Below are positions 47,576 to 61,209 of a stretch of 64,000 nt of DNA, in pieces. Origin of the DNA: Palaemon carinicauda (taxonomy: Eukaryota; Arthropoda; Malacostraca; Decapoda; Palaemonidae). The translations under genes and the position numbers were made by a program. The number at the start of each line of letters is the position of its first letter. Within the stretch, counting starts at the first letter, position 1. The notes beneath the pieces were generated by a model. That model ran no database searches, was not told where the DNA came from, and saw nothing but the letters and a program-made list of their open reading frames with translations. The DNA is taken from the NCBI RefSeq assembly GCF_036898095.1, contig NC_090725.1, positions 205,601,501 through 205,665,500 on the forward strand. Reading direction: 5' to 3'.

Positions 47576-48477
47576 CTTTATTGTTCTTTATTGTGGTCGA
47601 AGTCGATTTATACTGTTTTCTGCTGATGGTTTTAAAATTTTAATTGATTAATGTAAAATTTCGAATTTCAAGTCACAATATCCATAAATTTATAACTCCA
47701 TGAAAATTATTTATAACCACATTAGTACATTAGTATGCAACTATTCAGATTATTGTAACAAAAGGTTTTAACCTAAAATATCGTTGGTAAAGTGTATATT
47801 TAAAAAGAATCAACGTTTGAAAAAAGTATTGGGAAAATAGCCTTTCCATTTTTTTCTTCAAGTACAGGTAAGAACTGTAATTATACAATAGCATAAACTG
47901 TTTGCATGTATGAGCCAGACTATCTTTGTGCTCGTCATACAAACTCTTTTGTCTGTCTGACAGTTCTTATTGCTACAGTAATTCAGCATAATCAAAGTTA
48001 CGGAAATGTGATTGGCTGTTCGAAAAAAAAAAAAAAAAATTACTACTGTATAATAAGATTCCTTCCAAAATGTTGCTGAAATTGAACATTACTCTAAAAA
48101 ACGCATATATTTGGATATTGTTCATGATTTATATAATTATTATCATCATAGAAAATATCGTATATTGAAAATCCACAGCAAGAATAATAATTGCATCATT
48201 TACAAGGTATCGCAGATAGTTTCGAGTTTTAGTCTTCCTCATCAGTATTTACAATGAAAGGGTTAATCAAAATCCCCAATTCCGACGTTTTCTATTATAA
48301 ATAGCTTTGGAATCCGGTCTCTTAGAGGTCTGGGGAGTACTATCTGAAATTAAACCAACAAAGAAGGCCTGGTTGCGTAGAATGTTTTTAGTGGATCAAA
48401 CGAATTATTCATATTTATTTTCTTATCAAATGATCAGGCTGTATACTGTAGTAGTACCAGTATTCATATTTTTCGTC
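47574..48477. other. Unassigned A+T-rich sequence
   Basis: Nothing recognised. Confidence 0.5.
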
Positions 48478-48680
48478 GTCGTCGTTATTATCATTATGAA
48501 TATTATTAAAATTATCATCATTATTAAGATTAGTAGAATTAATAAAATTAAAAAAAATATTATCATCTTCGTTGTCGTTGACGTCGTTATTGTCATTATT
48601 CATATTATTAAAATAATTAAAATCATTATCATCATCGTCGTCATCGTTGTTATTCAGATTATTGATATTATTAAATTATG
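48478..48680. repeat. Degenerate ATT/ATC/GTC trinucleotide tract
   Basis: About 200 bp with a strong three-base rhythm (TTATCATTATTA, GTCGTCGTCG) but no fixed unit: an ageing trinucleotide microsatellite. Confidence 0.85.
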
Positions 48681-48909
48681 ATGGACTTTTGAAACCAAAT
48701 GAAGTATTTATCACCTTGCTATTTTCATTAATAAGGCCTCTAAGTTAAAATCTTTTTAGGTATTCTCAATGAATTATTAATTAAAAAATTATCCGTGTAA
48801 TGTCACCAATATTTGCCATTCAAAATGTATTTTGGGATCCTTTAGGCAGTATTTGAGACACTGTTCAGCCGAATCATATTATATTGTTAATAGCATTAGT
48901 AATGTGCAA

Positions 48910-48978
<69 letters not shown>

Positions 48979-49590
48979 AGGAAAAATAGCCCATTAAAAA
49001 AAGAAAATAAGGAAATAAACTACAAGAGAATAAAAAATCAAAACAAAATGTTTAAAAACACAGTAACAACATTAAAATAGACACAAAAACTTAGAAAAAA
49101 ATAAAAAAAAACCTATTGGAAGATGAATGAAATAGAATAGTGTGCCTGAGTGTACCCTCAAGCAAGAGAACTCTACCCCAAGACAGTGGAAAACCATGAT
49201 ACAAAGGGTACGGTCTACCCAAGATTAGAGAACAATGTTTTGATTTTGGAGTGCCCTTCTCCAAGAAGAGCTGCTTACCATAGCTAAAGAGTCTATTCTA
49301 TCCTGACTGAGAGGAAAGTGGGCAGTGAACAATTATTGTGCAGTAGTTTACACCTTCGGTGAAGAAGAACTGTTTGGTTATCTCAGCGTTGTGAGGTGTA
49401 TGAGGAGAGAGGAGAATGAGGAAAGAATAGGACAGAACATTTTTTGTATGTGTAGGTAAAAGGAACATGAGCCGTAACTAGTGAGAGTGATCCAGTGTAG
49501 TACTGTCCAGCCAGTCAAAGAATTCCCCCAATAACTTTAGCGGTATTATCTCAATGGGTGGCTGTTGCCTTGGACAACTCATCTGAGTTC
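48910..49590 (-). mobile_element. (ATT)n-tailed retroelement, copy 5
   Basis: Same family. Here the ATT run (48910-48976) joins directly to AACAGGAAAAATAGCCC, so the 45-50 bp that normally lie between tail and body are missing; reverse transcription may have primed internally. Body extends to the 5' words shared with 44.4-45.1 kb. Confidence 0.8.
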
Positions 49591-49816
49591 TTATATTTAA
49601 GGCCAGGTATTATTGGGCTTACAAAAAGTAATCAAATAAATAAAAGGACTGCGTGCACGCATACATACAAACATTCACTTTAAGCATCATTTACTAGACA
49701 GTACTTCAAAATGAAGAATGAATAAATAGTATTCAAGTTTTCATTTCCAAAGAAATTCTAAACTGCGCCACTATGTCACAAATAAACTTTATAAATACAT
49801 GCTTAGATACATACAC

Positions 49817-49924
<108 letters not shown>

Positions 49925-51476
49925 TGTGTAGGAATGTGCACTTCCATATATACGTGTATATACTTTATTTCTATCTTTAGAAGCCATTAAATGAAAATTT
50001 ACGTTGGTTTACAAGGTGAAAATGGAAATATATAAAGTGACAATGCATTAAAAAGCTTCATATCATCTTCTATGCAAAACATGAATTTTAATTTATCGTG
50101 AAAGACTAGAGTCAATACTAGTGACACTTCTTTTTAATTTCATCTCCAGAGTACGAATGAATATAAATTAAAGCTCTGACAACTTTGAGGACAAATTTTC
50201 AATTGCATCAACTGTGTATAAACATGGATCCTTTAAAAGAGGCAAATAACCCAGTGCTAGGTTCCATTCGTTTTCCAACCCTCCTGCATTTTCTTCAGCT
50301 GTTTGGGATCAAGCTGATAATGCGCATCACGTTTTATGTTATGTAGCTCTTTTTATAGATAAGCATGATTAACTATATATGATTGAATATTTCTTTATGT
50401 TAATTGCATTGGGATGAGTGATGTTTTCTAATACATTTGGAAGGAGTCAGAAGTATCGTTAATTCAAGTTTCGATTAATTACTTTTGATCGCCTTCATCT
50501 TGCCTTATAGTTAAGAGTCTTACCTTCCCGAATAAATTATGTGTTAGGAAGCTTTTCTAATAGTCTTTGACAAAGCCATTTTAAAAATCATCAACCTTGA
50601 ATTGGGAGAGTTTTAATAAAGTGGATGGAGACTTGCCAAACTACGAGAAGCTGGAAAAACAACACGAAAGAAAAGGATTTTTTTTTTTCATGATTTATAT
50701 CTAAAGTATATTATCTGCATGCTACTGTCACAGTAACGTCACTCAAAAGAGTTACCACTTTGATTTACTGACAGCCCGGTGTGCCTTGCATATCCTAATC
50801 CCTTTGCCAAGACACCTGGAGTTACGAAATAATTGGTATTCTAGACTTATTTTATTCTCATTCATACTCCGTATATTACGCTAATCAAAGTGAGACAGAA
50901 GAGAAAATCAAGGTAATAATACTCAAAATGCAAGAAGTATCTCAACATATCCAAACTAAACGGAAATAGTTTTGTTGGAAATTTCTAATCAGCTGATTTC
51001 TTCCTATAAAGAGCGACCGGATGACTAGGTTCTTAGAAAAAAAAAAAGGGGAGAAGGAGAAGAAAGACACCTAACGCCGAAGAGAGATATATACAGAACC
51101 TCTTTTTAAAAGGAGGGAAGGGGTTGGATGTTATGATTTAGCTATCAGCGGGAAGCAGAAGAAGAGATAGATATCCAGAGAATAGCAGTGAATATTCTAA
51201 AAAAAAGTCATAAAAACAATTCGGGGATTGATAATTACCACGGTAAGTGTGTGCTGTGTTTACCGAAAAGAGGCAAATGATTTTATAAAGATAATTAACG
51301 TCCGAGGTCCATATAGCAAAGGTCTGTTTTTACTCGAGTACGAAAGATAACTTGGTTTTATTAGGACTGAAGAGCTGGACAAACTGGCTCATGGCAAAAT
51401 AATGATGGCTTCATCGCACGGAACGCGGAGTGTTATGTAGGATAACAAGAAATTCCTAACCATTCTACTTAGTATC

Positions 51477-51480
<4 letters not shown>
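49925..51480. other. Unassigned sequence
   Basis: No ORF of note, no repeat recognised. Confidence 0.5.

Positions 51481-51545
<65 letters not shown>
51481..51545. repeat. (GA)n microsatellite
   Basis: Pure GA. Confidence 0.96.
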
Positions 51546-51546
<1 letters not shown>

Positions 51547-51759
51547 ACTTCAAAAATAAAGTAATTAGAGGGGAGGGAAGCTGATTGGATTAGATCTTAA
51601 AAAATGTTGTAATAGCTACACAGACCAATGCAAAAAGAGACGGCAAATAGAATTAGGAAAAAAAAAATAGAGAAATGGTGGAAAATGCCGAGGAAAATTA
51701 AACAATAAAAGGGAGGGGAATGTAAAAAACATAACAATATAACCGAAAACAAAAGAAAA

Positions 51760-51763
<4 letters not shown>

Positions 51764-51847
<84 letters not shown>
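51764..51847. repeat. (GA)n microsatellite
   Basis: Pure GA, 84 bp. Confidence 0.96.
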
Positions 51848-51850
<3 letters not shown>

Positions 51851-52225
51851 TACTATGTACAAGTTACGAAAAAAAAAATATACCTGTGATACTTAAAGCG
51901 AAAATAACCACAAAACCTAAGAACAAAGGAGACCTAACGAAAACCAAAACGGAAAGCCAATGTAACTAAGCTTGAACATCCCGAGCACTCAAAGGTTAAC
52001 TCTCTCCTGGCGAATCGCTCATTTCATCACAGTGACGAGGTCGTTTAGTGGACGTTCTCTTGACATATGGTCATCTAACCGACGGTCAATTTACATGAAA
52101 GTCCGGTCTAGGTTAAGGTAAATGCATACGTGAAGAGAAATATACACCATCTAACGTCACTAAAGTTGCATTACTGAATGTATGAATTCGGATATTGTAA
52201 ACACTCAATCATCCGGGGCACCAGC

Positions 52226-52243
52226 CCCCCCCCCCCCCACATG

Positions 52244-52328
<85 letters not shown>
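52226..52328. repeat. C-run, (CA)n, (AT)n compound microsatellite
   Basis: C run (52226-52238), CA block, then AT to 52328, in direct contact with the LINE remnant that follows. Confidence 0.95.
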
Positions 52329-52329
<1 letters not shown>

Positions 52330-52330
<1 letters not shown>

Positions 52331-53075
52331 TCAGCCTTAGTTAATCCACGAGACATAGGCCTCAGACATGTCCTTCCCCTCCCGTTTTTTATGGTCTTTC
52401 AGTTTATACCCGTATATTTTCTTAGCTCGTCAATCCATCGTCTTCTCTTCTTTCTCTGCTTTGTTTGGCATCTTTATGACCCATTCTGTTATTATTATTG
52501 TCCATCTATCATCTATCATTCCCATTATATATCCTGCCCATGACCATTTCTTTTTCTTACATGTTAGAATATCCTGTACTTTCGTTTGCTCTCGTATCCA
52601 CGGTACTCTTTTTCTTTCTCTTAGTGTAATTCCCATCATTATTCTTTTAATTGCTCTTTAGGTTGTGACTAGCTTATGTTGTAAGGTTCCAAGTTTCTGA
52701 GGCAAAAGATGATACTAATAGGATCATAGGATTAAATACTTTTTTTTTTAGAGAAAGTGGCAGTTTACGCAAATTCCATTAACAATCTCTAGAGGTTCAT
52801 CCTTGACCACTATTAATTTTGTTGTCATTACATTTTTATTATACATTATCTTAGTTTTACTCATGTTCATTTTCAGTCCTACATTTCTGTTTTTTCTATT
52901 CAAATCTTCTATCAGCTTTTGCAATTTCTCACAAGATTCACCGAATAGAATTATGTCATATGCATATATTAAGTTGTTAAGGTATTCCACATTAATGTTA
53001 ATTCCTTAATTTTTCCAATCTAAATTCTTAAAAACTTCTAGGCACGCTGTGAATAATTTATGTGAGATGGGATCT
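52330..53075 (-). mobile_element. LINE RT C-terminal half, degraded (family B, RTE-like)
   Basis: Minus-strand reading from 52990: NLIYAYDIILFGESCEKLQK (the RT active-site box YADD altered to YAYD), LNRKNRNVGLKMNMSKTKIM, then after frameshifts RKRVPWIREQTKVQDILTCK and WSWAGYIMGMIDDRWTIIIT.W. The last word is the WAGHIARM.DDRWT tail typical of RTE-like LINEs. It ends near 52330 next to AT repeats. Catalytic residue loss and frame breaks make it a pseudogene. The plus-strand copies at 46-236 and 58365-58625 match its 3' third. Confidence 0.8.
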
Positions 53076-53076
53076 A

Positions 53077-54705
<1,629 letters not shown>

Positions 54706-54779
54706 TGTGTGTGAACATAGACATAGAAAGATGAATTGTGGGTAAATCCATGTACAGAAAACTTCTTAAATACTTGCAA

Positions 54780-57450
54780 ATTCACACATCTACACAGAAA
54801 GTTTGCCAGCAAAGAATCAAGAATCCTGCATATACTCTGACATTCACCTCTATCTAACCAAATTATCCCACTCTATTGCCTCTTGGAAGTTAGGTTCCTT
54901 CTTTCAAATGGTTTTTCTATTTCATCCATCTCTTTTCATGTCTTCCATTTTATCTCCAAAAACTTCCAAATTGTATATTCTTGTCAGAAACCTTATCCTC
55001 TATTTATTCTAGATGAAACAAACCAAATCAAAACACTTTGATATATCTATTCATGTATGCTAACCTTTTAACTATCCTGTAAACATTCACCTTTCTTACC
55101 GTTAGCTTATACCAAAACTACTTATACCTTTTTTCTTTCATTCGGATTCAAAATCCACACATCACTTTCATAGAGGAGGGCTGGTTAAACAATCCTTTTC
55201 TGCATCACCTTGTTTTCAATAGACGCTCCAAGTTTCCTTTCAATATTTTGCAAACAGCCTCCTACCTCTTTTCCTTTACCTTATCTGCTATGTGAATTAC
55301 TTCTTCTTTCATACTACAATCATCCAAAATGTTTTGTTCCTAGAATTATAAAAACCTATAACTTCCATTCTCTTACTCTCAGTACCAACATTCATCGCTC
55401 CATCGTCCTGGTTCCCATTTATCATCATAACCTTACTCCTGTTCATCATCACTCCAAACTTTTTCTCGCAAGACGTTTAGATAATTTCACAAATCTTTGC
55501 AATTTCTATTACTTGTCGTCAGCCAATACTGTAGTACCAACAAGCATCAGCCATTCCAAGCTCTATTCGCGATAATCTTGTTACTCTTCGATGCAGTACT
55601 TACATTTACTATATTTTATCAATATTCTTACATTAATCAATCCATAGATTTATTGAAAAGGCACAGGGGTATAATATACCATTGCCTCAGCTCTATTTTA
55701 CACTATTCCAGCCGTTCTCTGAGCTATAAACTCCTACATATGTTTTATCCCGTCATAATATCTTGTATCGTCCTAAGAAATTTACTCTCTATAGTCTAAA
55801 GATTGAAAAAAGCAATTCAGACAATGGCAAGGTTATACATAACAATCAGGCTATATATCAGTTTATTAAGGACGGTGTTACTATATGGACATGCGTCGTG
55901 GTATGACAATGAAACAATATCAAACAGATATTGTAGATTTGAGAACAAAGTGCTCTGAAGAATATTGCAAGTGAAATGGCAGGGCAGGATTAGAAATGAA
56001 ACTATATGAGAGGTTTCTCGAGTGCCATATGTGGATGAGTTCATGGCGAGGGGTAGTTGGAGATGGTTTGGGCATGCTCTTCGCACTCCCCAAGAGAGAT
56101 TAGTTCACCAAACATTTAACTGAGCTCCAGAAGGCACTAGAAGAATTGGAAGACCCAGAAGTAGGGGATGATGAGTGGAGAAGTGTTGATTTAAATAATG
56201 TCGAAATCTAACCGAGACCCTTTACGTAAATAGGCGTAGAAGGACATGATAATAATGAGTCTATACAATACATTTTCAACATGTTGCCCATTGTCTCTAC
56301 AAAACTCCATAATAAGCTTTCTCTCGGTCTATGTATATCATATAAAGGTTCTCCATTCACTTTCACACTTCTCACATAATGGCTGTAGATATAAGTTTTT
56401 TATTCATGATTCCTGTTCCCAGTCTATTACTCGTCTCACCCCTAATCAAACCTTCTGTCATCTTTTTTATACCTCAATCAAAGTGAGACTGTGCAACTTC
56501 CCTAGTAGCTTTAGAAAAATTCATTCACCTATAATATTTACAGCATCATCTATCACCTTCACCATTATAAAAGGAGCAATTAATCCTCTCACCCCTTTTT
56601 TGAAACCATTGCCCCATCAAGACAAACCTTACATATCTTGACCAGCCCCTTCATTTTATTTTCAGGACCATACACATGTCATTCAATTTTTCAGCCTCTT
56701 AGTTAGCCCCCTATGTACTTCCACAAACATTCACAAACTGAACCCTGTTGATTCATTTAAGACTGCATATCCTCTATTATTATTCTACAAATCCATAAAA
56801 TAATAGCTCAACTAACCATGGATGACATTCTCTTCAGGCAGCATCTTTACACTTGCGCCTTTCACTGGTCATTAACCTTTCTTTCTGCAGTTACTTCCTC
56901 ATAGAACATCTTATTGCTAAGAAGTCCTTGTTCACCTCCATCATCTCCCATAATTTTCTAACAAATGCATTCTATTTCCTCTCACCTTCTTGGCCACCTT
57001 AAGCACAATCCTTTACTCCTGAACCTAATCCTCCCATATGTTCTGTAATAATTTAATTTTTGAATTTTTCCCTCACTAAACCTTACATTTCTTCATCCTA
57101 CCATTCACTATTCTTATTCAATTCCAAAAACTTCCTGCTGACTTCAAACCTTGATCTTGAAATTTACACACTCTTCATAAATTAATTCAACTTTATGTTC
57201 TAATCATATCCTCCTTACTTCCTCCTTATCTAACTCACTTGTCTTCATCACCTTTACAGCTATATTTTTGCTCCTTTCCCTCTAACTCGAACTTTTATTT
57301 ACATTACCTTCACCGTTTGTTTTAACCTAACAACGTAACAAACACCATCTTGGTATTACACCCATCAACTTGATTCTACATCTATCCTAAACTAATACAT
57401 AATTAGACAAACTCTTTTTTCTCACAATTTTCTCTTCCCAAAACATACTT
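54780..57450 (-). mobile_element. LINE RT pseudogene (family D), split by another LINE
   Basis: Strong C+T bias on the plus strand hides a minus-strand RT. Around 56530-56650 frames give LVKICKVCLDGAMVS and a YNGEGDR..C.KYYR word (compare PLYKGKGDR..C.NYRGI). Near 56330 comes YIDREKAYYGVL (motif A, DLEKAYDRV-like). After the interruption at 55799-56257, frames near 55550 give LVGTTVLADD, MNRSKVMMINGNQDDGAMNV near 55430, and a tail towards 55160. Many stops and frameshifts. The outer limits are estimated from base composition. Confidence 0.55.
55799..56257 (+). mobile_element. LINE 3' fragment (family A), inserted in family D
   Basis: Matches 54205-54700: ATCAGGCTATATATCAGTTT, TGGATGAGTTCATGG.GAGGGGTAG, CCCAAGAGAGATTAGTTCACCAA and a 3' end in AGGACATGATAATAATGA. 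Flanked by a candidate 6-bp duplication AGTCTA (55793-55798 and 56258-56263). It separates motif A from the active-site region of the minus-strand LINE. Confidence 0.75.
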
Positions 57451-58364
57451 TTGTATATTCTGCTTAAGGAACCACCTACGGTGATGCAATGACAACAAGT
57501 ACCGATAACAAATAAATATTCACATAAAATCGGTTTTATGCTCCTAGAACAGAATGCACAAAATGCTTAAAATGCACCTTTGAGATTTGCCCTTTTGTTT
57601 GGTATGTTCCCCAGAAAGTGTAGCTAACACAATTATGAATTTTGGGGCTTTAAAGGAACATGTTTTTTTGCACGGATCGTCCCGGTAGTGTAAGGACTCA
57701 TGGTGGGTATAGGGATGATCTATGAAAATTAAATTAGTCACCTGAAAAGCCCAATTGATAACCTGAAATTCAATCCTGATACCTGCGATAATGACTAAGC
57801 ATTCAATAAAAGTTAGAATGTAAGAATCGAATAAAAACTTACATTTTATTTACACAAATCTTTTTATTTACGTATTTATTCATACAAAATATTTGCTTAA
57901 ATTTACTATTATGAAACTAAATATAAAATTATCCCTAATATGACTTAGAAATAATTATTGGCAAGCTAATTCTAATAATTCAAAACTTAATTTAAAACAT
58001 ATTTACACTAAATACAAGGGAAGTTTTGAAGTGGTGGGACTGTCTTGATAAAGTCTGGACGAGGAATCCCGCCCTCAAAGAAAGTCTTGATAACCCCTTT
58101 GCCTCTTTCAAACCCCCAACTATACTTGAAAAAAAAATGAACTGGTAAGATAAAATAAACAAATAGTATTTTTTCTTATACTAAAATTAAAAGGACTCTC
58201 ATGTTTAGGCTATTGAAAAAAATATTAAAGTCAATTTTATGGTAAACCGATAGCAAAAATTAAAAAATTTCTAGCCTGAAAAAAAAGGAGAAAAAAATGA
58301 AATAGGTAAAATCAACGGCATAGTAAGTTTTACATAAGGAAGTGAGGGTTACTGTGTCCTTAAT
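57451..58364. other. Unassigned sequence
   Basis: Nothing recognised. Confidence 0.5.
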
Positions 58365-58625
58365 TAACCTAGGATATGGGCAGGACATACAATGAGAATG
58401 ACATATAATGGATGGACATTAAGAATAACAGCATGGGTACCTAGAGATTGCAAAATAAACAGGGAAAGGAAGAGAAGACTATGGATTGATGAGCTAAGAA
58501 AACTTTCGTGTATAAATTGGCGAAGAAAGACAGGAGTGGAAGCGTATCTAAGGTGGAAGGACATGTCTGAGGCCTTAGTACTACAGTGGACTAGTTACGA
58601 CTTCTGCTGCTGATGAGGATTATAA
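58365..58625 (+). mobile_element. LINE 3' fragment (family B)
   Basis: Open frame INRERKRRLWIDELRKLS then MSEALVLQWTSYDFCC, corresponding to the 3' third of the minus-strand copy at 52330-52540. Followed by a short GATGATGAGGAT-type tail. 5'-truncated. Confidence 0.7.
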
Positions 58626-59116
58626 TGATGATCATGACCATAAGAGATGCAAAATTAGGACAATGGGATAAAATATACTGGACAGGAAAAAAAAAATAAA
58701 TAAATAAAAGAAAATTTTTCACACGCTTATCTGTATGGCTATTACTTTGACCACAAATTGCTGACAAGCAACCATGATGCTACACACAATAACAGCCGAT
58801 GGTTAAAGGCCTCTTCTAGGGACGTGCGGTCGGTCTGGAGGACACACTTTGACACAAACATTCGTAGCATGCTTAAGAAAATATTAATGACTGGATATGA
58901 AAGAGAGTAAATGCCACTGGACCTACAAACTAAACAAAAAATATAAATCATTTTTTTTACTAGGATCGTGACCATGTGGTAATCTGTGCACTTGCATAAC
59001 CTTTCTGCTTGGCTGCTCCCCATATTAATCCCCTTTTTTAAAAAAATAAAAATCTGAATCCAAATATCAATCCTACGACCTTGACATCACTAAAAATCCC
59101 ATTTCCCATTTAATAG
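58626..59116. other. Unassigned sequence
   Basis: Nothing recognised. Confidence 0.5.
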
Positions 59117-59437
59117 TTTAAAGGCCGCTCATGCATGGCAGAGGCAAGGGTTAGTGACATTGCCCTATCAAGCCGGACAACGCCTTAGAGACTGACCATA
59201 TATACATATGATCAGCACCCAAGCTAGGATCAAGGACGGCCAGGCAATAGCTGCGAATGATTCGGCAGATAGGCCTATAGTCTTCCCTAAAACCCCCATC
59301 CTTAGCTCATAAGGGTGATGAAGTTACAGCGACCAATGAAACTAACGAGTTTGAGCTGGGCTCGAACCCCAGTCTGGCGTTCATCAGTCAGGGACGTTGC
59401 CACATCGGCCACCACTCTTGACTTTGTCTAACAAATG
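59117..59437 (-). mobile_element. tRNA-derived SINE
   Basis: On the minus strand the element starts with a tRNA-like head: A-box-like GTGGCCGATGTGG (about 59401-59413) and a perfect B box GGTTCGAGCC inside GGGGTTCGAGCCCAGC (59357-59371), about 40 bp apart as in tRNA promoters. The tRNA-unrelated body runs to TTTAAA at 59117, with GGTCAGTCTCTAAGGCGTTG and GCTCATGCATGGC also found in the diverged copy at 45561-45850. No coding capacity; it would be mobilised by a LINE. Confidence 0.8.
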
Positions 59438-60240
59438 TTCTATAAAAACTAATGTTTTACGATTCCTCGAACTTCAGCCTAAAAAAAGAGACCAGATTAC
59501 CTTTGTTATATTTATAGCCCTCTTTCACTTGTAGCACTTTAAAATTATAGACTTGCACATTTCATTACTTTTTTTTTCACTTATCATAATATTGTTTTTT
59601 ATGGCTCTGTACTGGTAACAACCGGACGAGGTATCCTCCAACCACTTTTTCTTTTTTTTTTTTGTCTTTTTGTTGATGCCTCATGGCCGGAAATTTGTGA
59701 AGGGGGATCCACTTTATTTACGCTGATCATTATGTGAATATGAACGTCTCTAAGAATGAAATCTACTTAAATTGGTCATGCTATATTCGTGGTCCTGGCA
59801 CACTATCCTATTTGCCCGGAAACCCCACAAAGGACAGCCCAACAATAACGATTTTCTTAACTTGTTTACAACCGTGATGTTTCTATAGAGGCATTCTTCT
59901 TCTTCTAGGGAATTTTGTATGTCTCGTCCCTGCGTACATGTGCTGCCAACATCACCCTATTTCAAACAACAAAACACCTTTAAAGATCATTTCCACAAGA
60001 CTATACTATCATTTACTCTATGAAATCCATTTCTGCCATCAATATTATATCTTTCTTAATCCCCACCTAACTCACGCAGTACAGCCACCATTTCAAATTC
60101 TTCAAACCCAACCAAGAGAAAACTTAAATTTTCAAAAGCATATTTTTTTTTTTTTTTTTTTTGGTTACATTATTTTCCAATCCTGTCTGAAACCCACGAT
60201 TTATCATCACAGTTCTTTTTCCTGCCATACTCAAGCTTAC
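59438..60240. other. Unassigned sequence
   Basis: Contains T and A homopolymer stretches; nothing recognised. The 3' LTR of the following element ends at 60241. Confidence 0.5.
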
Positions 60241-60535
60241 TGTGACGAGCCGAGAGAAGGTTGTTACTCAAAGGCAGGATGAAAGCAGCTGAGTAACTTT
60301 ATTACAGAACATCCATTTTTATATACATAAACTCCAGGCAGAAAGGGTAAAAAAGACATAACAGGCAATTTCATGTTCAACCGACACCGCACCGGTTAAT
60401 AGTTGACGGTGAGAAAAACAGACATGTTATTTCAGGTTCTTGTCAGTGCGAGGGAAGAGCGAAGATACAAGCATAATATATACACAAAGGGAAATGTCGT
60501 TACTATGTACGATCCTGTGGCACATGTTTGGTACA
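60241..60535 (-). repeat. 3' LTR, 295 bp, TG...CA
   Basis: On the minus strand it begins TGTACCAAACATGTGCC and ends GGCTCGTCACA. Inside are a TATA-like TATATAAAAATGG and a polyadenylation signal AATAAAG about 75 and 55 bp from its end. About 100 bp of it (60370-60475) recur at 61038-61138. Confidence 0.8.
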
Positions 60536-60552
60536 TGGCTCCCCCCCTAAAA
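60536..60552 (-). other. Polypurine tract
   Basis: Minus-strand AGGGGGGGAGCC directly before the LTR: plus-strand primer for LTR-element replication. Confidence 0.75.
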
Positions 60553-61017
60553 ATGACATACTGTACATGTTAAATAGGGCGCCCTGAATCTGGAGTGGTA
60601 ATAGCAAAGCTGCGGCCGATGGGCGGCAGTGAGTGGCTGTAGAAGTTGTTGGTTGGGTCGCGAGTGAGTAGTAGATGATGGGTGACTTTGTCGCCGCTCC
60701 GGCTCGTCATGGGGTAGGCGTGTGTGTCCTACGGCATTCATAGGTGTGTGTGTCTTACGGCATTCATAGGCATGTCCTAAGGCATTCATAGGCGTGTCCT
60801 ACGGCATTCATAGGCGTGTGTGTCCTATGGCATTCATAGGCATGTGTGTCATACGGCATTCACGTCAGCTTCAGTTGACGTTGAATAGGTGTCCTCTTCG
60901 TCAGAAGTGGAGGCGTTGATGGAGGATCCTGAAGGTCGTGAAGTGGCTGTCCATAAGGGCGTCGGCTTTGGTCATCAAGTCCTTTATGGGTAAACTATTG
61001 ACATTGGGTATGGAGCG
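60547..61017 (-). pseudogene. Ty3/gypsy-like Gag remnant
   Basis: Minus-strand frames give VTRSIPNVNSLPIKDLMTKADALMDSHF (about 61010-60930), a basic/Pro/Ser part, and near the 3' side PQLCYYHSRF (about 60600-60575). The last word looks like the LCYYH.RFG.A...C.PPC end of many gypsy-type Gag proteins, from memory. The frame is broken at about 60905 and again within a 22/26-bp minisatellite. Only the edges of Gag are identifiable. Confidence 0.6.
60715..60862. repeat. Minisatellite, six units of 26 or 22 bp
   Basis: Units of the form TAGGCRTGTGTGTCCTACGGCATTCA begin at 60715, 60741, 60767, 60789, 60811 and 60837. The third and fourth lack one TGTG (22 bp). Neither length is a multiple of three, so the array shifts frame through the Gag remnant. 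Confidence 0.92.
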
Positions 61018-61018
61018 A

Positions 61019-61036
61019 GTCACTCCGGGGTCACCA
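61019..61036 (-). other. Primer-binding site candidate
   Basis: Minus-strand TGGTGACCCCGGAGTGAC, one base after the LTR-terminal ACA. PBSs start with TGG, complementary to tRNA CCA ends; I do not assign the tRNA. Confidence 0.65.
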
Positions 61037-61037
61037 G

Positions 61038-61138
61038 TGTCATGTTCAACTGACACCGTTAATGGTGAGAAAAACAGACATGTTATTTCAGGTTCTTCTC
61101 TGAGCGAGGGGAGAGCTAAGATACAAGCATAATATATA
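61038..61138 (-). repeat. Truncated 5' LTR
   Basis: Shares AGATACAAGCATAATATAT, GACATGTTATTTCAGGTTCTT and GGTGAGAAAAACAG with 60370-60485. It jumps from GTTGAACATG straight to the terminal ACA, lacking about 130 bp of the 3' LTR's distal part, and stops at the LINE tail on its other side. Confidence 0.7.
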
Positions 61139-61153
61139 TCATTATTATTATTA

Positions 61154-61190
<37 letters not shown>

Positions 61191-61209
61191 TAGCCAAGCT
61201 ACAACCCTA

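Larger units (their letters stand above)
60241..61138 (-). mobile_element. Internally deleted Ty3/gypsy-like LTR retrotransposon
   Basis: Read on the minus strand: truncated 5' LTR (61138-61038), primer-binding site (61036-61019), a Gag-like remnant, a purine-rich PPT (60552-60536) and a complete 3' LTR (60535-60241). RT, RNase H and integrase are entirely absent; Gag sequence runs straight into the PPT, so one large internal deletion is the simplest explanation. The 5' LTR is cut at 61138, where a LINE tail begins; the rest of that LTR may lie beyond the right edge. Confidence 0.78.

Noticed and set aside
48307..48681. 124-aa Ile-rich frame
   Set aside because: Largely a degenerate ATT/ATC trinucleotide tract; no protein features.
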